Shown here: positions 39,501-46,053 of the stretch, piece after piece
Layout of the letters: each line of letters starts with the position of its first letter
Numbering within the stretch: the stretch's first letter is position 1
NCBI RefSeq assembly: GCF_001423845.1
Contig: NZ_LMPM01000001.1
Coordinates: 1,527,493 to 1,591,492 of the forward strand
Length of the DNA stretch: 64,000 nucleotides
Source of the DNA: Sphingomonas sp. Leaf357
GTDB lineage: Bacteria; Pseudomonadota; Alphaproteobacteria; Sphingomonadales; Sphingomonadaceae
Reading direction: 5' to 3'
Made by a program: the position numbers and the translations under genes
The notes under the pieces: model-generated
The model's database searches: none
The model's input: the letters and a program-made list of their open reading frames with translations, nothing else
What the model was told of the DNA's origin: nothing

Positions 39501-39741
39501 CGCGAAGAGCAATTTCCTGATCCGGCGGCTGCAACGCCTGCCGTTCGTGTTCAACGTCAAGATCAAGGCGCCATTCCGGGGCCTGTTCGATTCGGTCCGC
39601 TCGTTCTACGATCCGCGCCTGCTGATCGAGCGCAACCTGCCGGCGTTGATCGAGCGGAGCGGCCGGCCGACACAGGCTCCGTCCATCACGCCGCCCGCCA
39701 CCCCACCCGTTCAGCCTCAAGAAAGCGAGACCGTGCCATGA
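36574..39741 (+). CDS. ydbH: YdbH family AsmA-like envelope protein
   Basis: This very long protein (1055 residues) has one N-terminal membrane anchor (about 23-42) and a large periplasmic part of repeated beta-rich segments. The C-terminal DUF2884-like region ([32 protein letters not shown]...) matches YdbH. In E. coli, YdbH, TamB and YhdP are redundant bridge proteins for phospholipid transport to the outer membrane; the role is assigned by that homology. GTG at 36574 is chosen because upstream residues are not protein-like. It begins the ydbH-ynbE-ydbL operon with an ATGA overlap. Confidence 0.85.
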   Translation: [1055 protein letters not shown]

Positions 39742-39929
39742 CAGCATCCGTGCAATGGAGAAATTTCGTGCTGATGGGATTGATGGCGGCAAGTTCGGGG
39801 TGCGTGAACGTCAGCGCGCCGGACAAGCCGATCGAGATCAATCTCAATATCAACGTGAAGCAGGAAGTCGTATACCGCCTCGATGGCGAGGCGAAAGCGG
39901 CCATCAAGGCGCAACCGGGAATATTCTGA
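39738..39929 (+). CDS. ynbE: YnbE family lipoprotein
   Basis: This 63-residue lipoprotein has a signal ending MAASSGC (Cys22). The conserved mature segment is PIEINLNINVKQEVVYRLD. In E. coli, YnbE is an outer-membrane lipoprotein that binds the C-terminus of YdbH and completes the bridge. The ATG overlaps the ydbH stop and its own stop overlaps the ydbL start, so the three are translationally coupled. Confidence 0.9.
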   Translation: MTASVQWRNFVLMGLMAASSGCVNVSAPDKPIEINLNINVKQEVVYRLDGEAKAAIKAQPGIF

Positions 39930-40318
39930 TGATGATTCTATCTGGTGTTCGGGGCAAGGTGATGATGACGGGCGCAATGCTGCTCGCCGGTCTGTCCAGC
40001 GCGGCGTTCGCGCAGCGCGATCCGGCCTATGCCGCGGCGCGCGCGGCGGGCCAGGTGGGCGAACAGCCCAACGGCTATCTCGGCGTGGTGAGCGGCGGGG
40101 CGAGCGTCCAGGCGATCGTCGACAAGATCAACATCCAGCGCAAGGCGACCTATGCCGAAAAGGCGCAGGCGGCGGGCGTGACGATCAACGATTACGGCGT
40201 GACGTTCGGTTGCAACCTGATCGCGCAGACGAAGCCGGGCGAGAAATACAAGGCGCCGGACGGATCGTGGAAGACGCGGACGGACGCGGCGCCGGAGCGC
40301 AGCCCGAGCTGCGTGTGA
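39929..40318 (+). CDS. ydbL: YdbL family DUF1318 periplasmic protein
   Basis: This 129-residue protein has a signal peptide ending AFAQ (about residue 29). The DUF1318 core contains ARAAGQVGEQPNGYLGVV, INIQRKATYAEKAQAAGV and a C-terminal YKAPDGSWK. In E. coli YdbL is reported to keep YdbH-YnbE assembly in check. Its ATG is in the TGATG overlap with ynbE. It ends the operon; a palindromic repeat follows. Confidence 0.88.
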   Translation: MMILSGVRGKVMMTGAMLLAGLSSAAFAQRDPAYAAARAAGQVGEQPNGYLGVVSGGASVQAIVDKINIQRKATYAEKAQAAGVTINDYGVTFGCNLIAQTKPGEKYKAPDGSWKTRTDAAPERSPSCV

Positions 40319-40673
40319 TTCGGTGAAGTCTGTACCGCCTATGCCGTCATTCCGGACTTGATCCGGGATCCAACGTGCGGCTGGGTAATGCTGTCGTATA
40401 GCGCGATAACCCCTCCTCGTTTGCCCTGAGCCTGTCGAAAAGGGTTGCTCGATAGGTGCTTCGACAAGCTCAGTACGGACGGACAAAGTGGGTGCACGGT
40501 CCGAATGGACGCGCCAGCGCTTGCGCTTGTGGAACGTTGGATCCCAGATCAAGTCCGGGATGACGGCGGACGGGGGATTGCCGTCATCCCATTGGTCTAA
40601 AGGCCGATCCCACAGCGGTTGACTTGGCGACCCCCCTTTTCTAAACGGGCGCCGCAACGGGGGTGTCGCTCCC
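40319..40673. repeat. 355-bp gap with one palindromic pair nested in another
   Basis: The outer pair is GTCATTCCGGACTTGATCCG (40346-40365) and CAAGTCCGGGATGACGG (ending 40566). Between its arms lies a second pair of another family: TTTGCCCTGAGCCTGTCGAA (near 40420) and TTCGACAAGCTCAGTACGGA (near 40460). The inner family recurs alone at 58780-58866. Bases 40570-40673 should hold the F0 operon promoter; no gene was seen. Confidence 0.8.
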
Positions 40674-41024
40674 ATGTCTCTCGTCGCTGCGCCTTTGGCG
40701 TGGCGGCGTTTTCTTATCAGGACTTTTCAAGCGTTGGCCGACGATCGCCAGACCGATGACCTGAACAGCCGCATCGCCAGCGCGCGTGCGGCCGAGCAGG
40801 CGCGTGCCGGCGGGACCGGGCTGGGCAAGCCGGCCAAGGGCTATTCGCAGGGGTCGCGCGTACTGGCGATGCTGCTGGGCGCCTTGTTCGGCGGGGGCGT
40901 GCTGGGCTGGGCGATCGACCAGTGGTTCGGCACGAGCCCCTGGGGCCTGCTGATCGTGCTGACGCTCGCCGTAATCGGGGCTTTCATGAATATCATCAAG
41001 ATGTCGAAGGAGCGCCCAGAGTGA
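40674..41024 (+). CDS. atpI: ATP synthase F0 accessory subunit AtpI
   Basis: This protein of up to 116 residues has two transmembrane segments (about 63-83 and 88-107), GGGVLGWAIDQWFG between them and the typical MNIIKMSKE end. AtpI aids assembly of the c-ring and may carry Mg. The ATG at 40674 gives an odd hydrophobic N-terminus before LADDRQTDDLNSRI; a TTG at 40734 starting at that segment would match family length better. Its stop overlaps atpB. Confidence 0.82.
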   Translation: MSLVAAPLAWRRFLIRTFQALADDRQTDDLNSRIASARAAEQARAGGTGLGKPAKGYSQGSRVLAMLLGALFGGGVLGWAIDQWFGTSPWGLLIVLTLAVIGAFMNIIKMSKERPE

Positions 41025-41815
41025 GTGGGAATGTGAGCGCCGGCAAAATCGATCCGATGGAGCAGTTCATGGTCGAGCCCTTGCTGGGCCGCCATCTGGA
41101 ACTGTTCGGCTACGACGTGTCGTTCACCAATTCGGCGCTGTTCATGTTCGTCGTGCTGGCGCTGCTGGCCGTGTTCATGGCCGGCGGCATGAAGCGCGCG
41201 CTGATCCCGGGCCGCTGGCAGGTGATGGCCGAGGGCGCGGTGAGCTTCATCGACAATATGGTGACGACCAGCATCGGTTCGGGCGGCAAGAAGTTCGCGC
41301 CGTACATCTTCTCGCTGTTCTTCTTCATTCTGTTCGCCAATTTCGTCGGCATCCTGCCGCTGGCGATCGTGCCGGGGCTGCACACCTTCGCCGTCACCAG
41401 CCACATTACGCTGACCGCGGTGCTGGCGTTCGTGTCGTTCGGCATCGTGCTGATCGTCGGGCTGGTGAAGCATGGCTTCAAATTCTTCTCCCTGTTCGTG
41501 CCACACGGCGCGCCGCTGTGGCTGATGCCGGTCATCATCCCGGTCGAGTTCGTGTCGTTCATGGTGCGCCCGTTCAGCCTCGCGCTGCGACTGTTCGTCG
41601 CGATGACCGCCGGGCACATCCTGCTCGAAGTGTTCGGCAGCTTCGTGGTGCAGGGCCTGAACGCGGGCGGCCCGCTCGGCTGGCTCGTCAGCGCGCTCAG
41701 CTTCGTGATGATCATCGGCGTCAGCGCGCTGGAGCTTCTGGTCTGCGCGATCCAGGCGTACGTCTTTGCACTTCTCACGTCGCTGTACCTGCATGACGCG
41801 GTGCATCTGCACTAG
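41021..41815 (+). CDS. atpB: ATP synthase F0 subunit a
   Basis: Subunit a (264 residues, about 5-6 membrane helices) forms the proton half-channels against the c-ring. The essential arginine is in SLALRLFVAMTAGHILLEV. PIEFVSF-like PVEFVSFMVRPFSLALRLF and ALELLVCAIQAYVFALL are conserved. GTG at 41021 overlaps the atpI stop (GTGA) and has GGAG 9 bases upstream, so it is preferred to an internal ATG. Confidence 0.95.
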   Translation: MSGNVSAGKIDPMEQFMVEPLLGRHLELFGYDVSFTNSALFMFVVLALLAVFMAGGMKRALIPGRWQVMAEGAVSFIDNMVTTSIGSGGKKFAPYIFSLFFFILFANFVGILPLAIVPGLHTFAVTSHITLTAVLAFVSFGIVLIVGLVKHGFKFFSLFVPHGAPLWLMPVIIPVEFVSFMVRPFSLALRLFVAMTAGHILLEVFGSFVVQGLNAGGPLGWLVSALSFVMIIGVSALELLVCAIQAYVFALLTSLYLHDAVHLH

Positions 41816-41873
41816 AGACATCGAGTTTTAGAGTTTTCTACCAACCACACTGAATTGATTAGGGAGTTTTGAC

Positions 41874-42104
41874 ATGACTGATACGGGTTTGATGTACATC
41901 GGTGCCGGCCTCGCAGCGATCGGCGTCGGCATGGCCGCACTCGGCGTGGGCAATGTGTTCGGTTCGTTCCTTGAGGGCGCGCTGCGCAATCCGGGCGCTG
42001 CCGACGGCCAGCAGGGCCGCCTGTTCATCGGTTTCGCAGCGTCGGAACTGTTGGGCCTGATCGCCTTCGTCGTCGCGATCCTGATCCTGTTCGTCGTCAA
42101 GTAA
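41874..42104 (+). CDS. atpE: ATP synthase F0 subunit c
   Basis: This 76-residue proteolipid is two membrane helices joined by a polar loop (RNPGAADGQ). The glycine-rich first helix is GAGLAAIGVGMAALGVG. The proton-binding carboxylate is the Glu in FAASELLGLIAF. A ring of these subunits turns during ATP synthesis. ATG at 41874 with AGGGAG upstream; the gap of 58 bases before it may help the high expression needed for the ring. Confidence 0.96.
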   Translation: MTDTGLMYIGAGLAAIGVGMAALGVGNVFGSFLEGALRNPGAADGQQGRLFIGFAASELLGLIAFVVAILILFVVK

Positions 42105-42152
42105 TTCGGGTCAAGTAAACCTGACGACCTAAGTAAGAGAGAGCATCCTCCA

Positions 42153-42647
42153 ATGCCGCAGCTTTCCCAGATCGGTGAGATCTACGCCTCGCAGCTGTTC
42201 TGGCTCGCGATCGTGTTCGCGCTGATCTATTTCGGGATCGGCAAGGCGATGGTGCCCAAGATCGAACGGACGATCGACGATCGTACCGCGCGCGTCTCGG
42301 GCGATCTCGCCGCGGCGGAGGCTGCGCACCAGAGCGCGACCGGGCTCGAGACCAGCTATCAGGCCGGTCTCGACGCGGCGCGGGCGGTGGCGTTCAAATC
42401 GGCCGCCGAGGCCAAGGCGCAGGCATCCGCCCGCGCCGAGGCGACGGTGAAGGCCGGCGATGCGACGGCAGCGGCGAATGTCGCGGCGGCGATGACCCGG
42501 ATCGATGCCGCCAAGGCGACGGCCGCGTCCGACATCGAAGCGGCGACGGTCGATGCCGTGCAGGATATCGTCGCCAAGCTGTCGGGCGTGCAGGTCGATC
42601 GCGTGGCGGTCGAGCAGAAGGTGAAGGCGGAACTGGCGCATGGCTGA
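42153..42647 (+). CDS. ATP synthase F0 subunit b'
   Basis: This 164-residue peripheral-stalk subunit has one N-terminal membrane helix (QLFWLAIVFALIYFGIG, about 14-32) followed by a long Ala-rich coiled coil. The alphaproteobacterial and photosynthetic-type ATP synthases use two different b chains; this first one, beginning with a short extramembrane MPQLSQIGEIYAS, is b'. It overlaps the b gene by 8 bases. Confidence 0.9.
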   Translation: MPQLSQIGEIYASQLFWLAIVFALIYFGIGKAMVPKIERTIDDRTARVSGDLAAAEAAHQSATGLETSYQAGLDAARAVAFKSAAEAKAQASARAEATVKAGDATAAANVAAAMTRIDAAKATAASDIEAATVDAVQDIVAKLSGVQVDRVAVEQKVKAELAHG

Positions 42648-43194
42648 GGGACACCCAATCGAGGCCGTCGCGCAGACTGGCGTGGTCGAGGTTCATCACG
42701 AACCGGTCGCGTTCGGCATCAGTGCGCCGGGCTATGTCGCGCTGTCGATGCTGGTCGTGATCGGCATCATATTGTGGAAGAAGGTGCCTTCGATGATCGG
42801 GCGGATGCTCGACGCGAAGATCGCCACGATCCGTCACGATCTGGACGAGGCGGCCAAGCTGCGCGCCGAAGCCGAGGCGCAGTTGGCCGAGGCGAAGACG
42901 CGCAATGCGGCGAGCGCGGGCGATGCGGCGGCGATCGTCGCGCATGCCGAGGCCGAGGCGAAGCAACTGCTCGCCCAGGCCGAGGCGGATGCGGCGGAAC
43001 TGGTGGCACGGCGCGCCAAGATGGCCGAGGACAAGATCGGTGCAGCGGAACGGCTCGCAATTTCCGAGGTCCGGGCGAAGGCTGCCGATGCGGCTGCGCG
43101 CGCTGCGGCGACGATCATCGCCGAGCGGCATGATGCCGATGCCGACAAGGTGGTGGTGGATCGCACGATCGCCGGACTCGGTCGGCCGAACTGA
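42640..43194 (+). CDS. atpF: ATP synthase F0 subunit b
   Basis: This 184-residue second stalk chain has an N-terminal extension (about 1-25), a membrane helix near 27-45 (GYVALSMLVVIGIILW) and an alanine/glutamate-rich coiled coil. With b' it forms the heterodimeric stator linking F0 to F1 through delta. It is the last gene of the F0 operon; no F1 genes are in the window, as expected where F0 and F1 operons are apart. ATG at 42640, inside the end of b'. Confidence 0.92.
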   Translation: MAEGHPIEAVAQTGVVEVHHEPVAFGISAPGYVALSMLVVIGIILWKKVPSMIGRMLDAKIATIRHDLDEAAKLRAEAEAQLAEAKTRNAASAGDAAAIVAHAEAEAKQLLAQAEADAAELVARRAKMAEDKIGAAERLAISEVRAKAADAAARAAATIIAERHDADADKVVVDRTIAGLGRPN

Positions 43195-43241
43195 TCGTTA
43201 TACCCTGATTGCCGACTGTCGGGTCGGCCCAGTCGGTAGTC

Positions 43242-43276
43242 TTCGTCACCCCGGACTTGTTTCGGGATCCTCCGTG
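43242..43276. repeat. Single arm of a palindromic element (degenerate)
   Basis: GTCACCCCGGACTTGTTTCG plus GGATCCTCCGTGC matches a left arm of the type 2 family, but no good right arm is found within 250 bases. It is probably a decayed pair in the 260-base gap after atpF. Confidence 0.55.
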
Positions 43277-43454
43277 CAAGGTCGGCGATTCGTATTCGGA
43301 TGACCGGACTCCAGCACCGATCCGAAGTGGCGGGCGATAAGGAGCGGCTCGTTGCGCCGCTTCCGGCCTTGATCTCACGCATTTCGAATTGCAACCAATC
43401 GCGCTAGACCTACGGCCGATGGCGAATCGTGCCATTGTCCGGAGAGCTTGATCC

Positions 43455-43781
43455 ATGAAATTCATCGTCCTTGCCGCCGTCCTGATGCTGCCTGCCGCCG
43501 CTTCCGCCCAGACCGCGGCGCCTGCGGCTCCGGCGCCTGTTGCCCCCGCCGCGCCCGCTGCCGCGACGGCCAAGTTCACGCTCGACACGCCGATCGAGGC
43601 GATCGTCGCCGATCCGGCCGGCAAGGCGGTGATCGACAAAGATCTGCCCGGTACCACGACGCACCCGATGTACGACCAGTTCAAGGCGATGAGCCTGAAC
43701 CAGGTCGCTCCGATGGCCGCAGACAAGATCACGCCGGCGGTGCTGGCCAAGGTGCAGGCCGATCTGGCGACGATCAAGTAA
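43455..43781 (+). CDS. Small secreted protein, unknown function
   Basis: This 108-residue protein has a signal peptide (about 1-19, ending ASAQ), a Pro/Ala stretch (about 20-40) and a compact C-terminal part of about 65 residues. That part (FTLDTPIEAIVADPAGKAVIDKDLPGTTTHPMYDQFKAMSL in outline) resembles short sphingomonad periplasmic proteins of unknown role. ATG at 43455 with CCGGAGAGC upstream. It stands alone between repeats; GC3 supports a real gene. Confidence 0.7.
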   Translation: MKFIVLAAVLMLPAAASAQTAAPAAPAPVAPAAPAAATAKFTLDTPIEAIVADPAGKAVIDKDLPGTTTHPMYDQFKAMSLNQVAPMAADKITPAVLAKVQADLATIK

Positions 43782-43798
43782 GGCAACCGCCGCTTTCC

Positions 43799-43893
43799 GT
43801 CATGCCGGACCGGGTCCGGCATCCAACGCGCCGCGAACTCGCCAGCGGATGATACGCGACGCGTTGGACCCCGGATCACGTCCGGGGTGACGG
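43799..43893. repeat. Paired palindromic element (95 bp)
   Basis: GTCATGCCGGACCGGGTCCG plus GCATCCAACGCG is mirrored by CGCGTTGGACCCCGGATCAC plus GTCCGGGGTGACGG. It lies between the small secreted protein gene and uvrC. Confidence 0.85.
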
Positions 43894-43960
43894 CTTCGGT
43901 TTTGGAATTGCGAGCAGCGAAGGGTGGCTTGCTCGCCCGCGAGTCCCTAAATCACCCGCA

Positions 43961-45886
43961 ATGTCCTCTCCCAACGCCCCCGACCGTTTCAACGAAGAGA
44001 AGTCCGCCTTTGCCGTTCGCGGCGGGGGCGATGCACCGGATATCGCGACGGGCGTCGCGGCGATCCGCAACGTGCTCGCGACGCTCCCGACGCGACCGGG
44101 CGTGTATCGGATGCAGGATGCACGTGGGGACGTGCTATACGTCGGCAAGGCGCGCGCGCTGAAGAACCGCGTGACCAACTACACGCAGATCGACCGGCTC
44201 TCGAAACGCCTGCAGCGGATGGTCGCGCAGACGCGATCGATGACGATCGTCACGACCAACAACGAGGCCGAGGCGCTGCTGCTCGAGGCGCAACTGATCA
44301 AGCGCTATCGCCCGCCGTACAACGTGCTGTTGCGCGATGATAAGAGCTTTCCCTTCATCCTGCTGCGCTCCGATCACGAATTTCCGCGCATCCAGAAGCA
44401 TCGCGGCGCGCGGCGCGCGAAGGGCAATTATTACGGGCCGTTCGCCAGCGCCGGATCGGTCAACAACACGCTGAACGCATTGCAGAAGCTGTTCCTGCTG
44501 CGATCATGCACCGACGGCTTCTTCAAGACGCGCGATCGGCCATGCCTGCTGTACCAGATCAAGCGCTGCTCCGCGCCGTGCGTCGGGCGGATCTCGAAGG
44601 AGGATTATGCCGATCTGAACGAGGACGCGAAGGCGTTCCTCGGCGGCAAATCCACGCAGGTGCAGGCGAAGCTCGGCAAGCAGATGGAAGCGGCGGCGGA
44701 GGCGATGGACTTCGAGCTCGCCGCAATCCTGCGCGACCGGCTGCGCGCGCTTACCTTCATCCAGGGCACGCAGGCGATCAATGCCGAGGGCGTGGGCGAC
44801 GCCGACATCTTCGCGATGGCCAATGCCAACGGCGTGATGGGCATCCAGGCCTTCTTCATCCGTGGCGGGCAGAATTGGGGGCATCGCAGCTTCTTCCCGG
44901 CGCACACCAACGATGTCGCGGAAGACGAGGTGCTGACCAGCTTCCTGATGCAATTCTACGAGGAAGTGCCGCCGCCGCGCACGATCCTGCTCGATCGCGA
45001 CCTGCCCGAGGCTGATTTGCTGGGTGAGGCATTGGGCGGTGCGGTCGGATTCAAGGTGAGCCTTTCGGTGCCGCAGCGCGGCACGCGGCGGCGGCTGCTC
45101 GAACAGGCGCAACGCAACGCGGTCGAGGCGCTGGAACGACGGCTGGCGGAAAGCACGACACAGGCGAAACTGCTGCGCGAGGTGGCCGAATTGTTCGATC
45201 TGGCCGAACCGCCCGACCGGATCGAAATCTACGACAACAGCCATATCCAGGGCACCAATGCGGTCGGCGCGATGGTCGTCGCGGGGCCCGAGGGCTTTCG
45301 CAAGGGCCAGTATCGCAAGTTCAACATCAAGAATCCGGAGACGCAGCCGGGCGACGATTTCGGCATGATGCGCGAGGTGTTCCAGCGCCGTTTTGCGCGC
45401 GCGCAGGCCGAGGATCCGGATCGCGATGCGGGCGACTGGCCCGATCTGGTGCTGATCGACGGCGGGCGCGGGCAGTTGAACGCGGCCAAGGCGGTGCTGG
45501 AGGATATGGGGATCGAGGATGTGTGTCTGGTCGGCATCGCCAAGGGGCCGATGCACGGGCGCGACGGTCGCGAAGTGTTCCACATGCTCGACGGCCGCGA
45601 GTTCCAGTTGCCGGTGAACGCGCCCGTGCTGTTCTATCTCCAGCGGCTGCGCGACGAGGTGCACCGGTTCGTGATCGGCGCGCATCGCGACAAGCGCTCC
45701 AAGGCGATCGGCGCGTCGCCGCTGGACGAGGTTCCGGGGATCGGGCCGGCGCGCAAGAAGGCGTTGCTGATGCATTTCGGCACCGGCCGCGCGGTGCGCA
45801 ACGCGAGCCTCGCCGATCTGCAACAGGCGCCCGGCGTTTCGGCGGCGGTGGCGCAGCAGGTGTACGATTTCTATCACGGGCGGTGA
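43961..45886 (+). CDS. uvrC: Excinuclease ABC subunit C
   Basis: UvrC (641 residues) makes the two incisions of nucleotide excision repair. The N-terminal GIY-YIG nuclease domain (3' cut) shows RPGVYRMQDARGDVLYVGKARALKNRV in outline. The UVR segment (KQMEAAAEAMDFELAAILRDRL) binds UvrB. The RNase-H-like nuclease domain (5' cut) has IEIYDNSHIQGTNAVGAMVV and LVLIDGGRGQLNAA. The C-terminal helix-hairpin-helix region is EVPGIGPARKKALL. ATG at 43961. Confidence 0.97.
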   Translation: MSSPNAPDRFNEEKSAFAVRGGGDAPDIATGVAAIRNVLATLPTRPGVYRMQDARGDVLYVGKARALKNRVTNYTQIDRLSKRLQRMVAQTRSMTIVTTNNEAEALLLEAQLIKRYRPPYNVLLRDDKSFPFILLRSDHEFPRIQKHRGARRAKGNYYGPFASAGSVNNTLNALQKLFLLRSCTDGFFKTRDRPCLLYQIKRCSAPCVGRISKEDYADLNEDAKAFLGGKSTQVQAKLGKQMEAAAEAMDFELAAILRDRLRALTFIQGTQAINAEGVGDADIFAMANANGVMGIQAFFIRGGQNWGHRSFFPAHTNDVAEDEVLTSFLMQFYEEVPPPRTILLDRDLPEADLLGEALGGAVGFKVSLSVPQRGTRRRLLEQAQRNAVEALERRLAESTTQAKLLREVAELFDLAEPPDRIEIYDNSHIQGTNAVGAMVVAGPEGFRKGQYRKFNIKNPETQPGDDFGMMREVFQRRFARAQAEDPDRDAGDWPDLVLIDGGRGQLNAAKAVLEDMGIEDVCLVGIAKGPMHGRDGREVFHMLDGREFQLPVNAPVLFYLQRLRDEVHRFVIGAHRDKRSKAIGASPLDEVPGIGPARKKALLMHFGTGRAVRNASLADLQQAPGVSAAVAQQVYDFYHGR

Positions 45887-45895
45887 ATATGTATC

Positions 45896-45991
45896 GTCAC
45901 CCCGGACTTGTTCCGGGGTCCACCGTGCCGCTTTATCAACGGCCTGATAGCCTGTGGGCCGGTGGACCCCGGAACAAGTCCGGGGTGACGG
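45896..45991. repeat. Paired palindromic element (96 bp), type 2
   Basis: GTCACCCCGGACTTGTTCCG plus GGGTCCACC is mirrored by GGTGGACCCCGGAACAAGTC plus CGGGGTGACGG. It begins only 10 bases after the uvrC stop, so it would form the 3' end of that transcript. Confidence 0.88.
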
Positions 45992-46053
45992 AATAGAAGT
46001 TGCCGCTCATTCGCGCCGCGCTAGACTGACCCCGTCTCTGGGGGGTAAAATTC

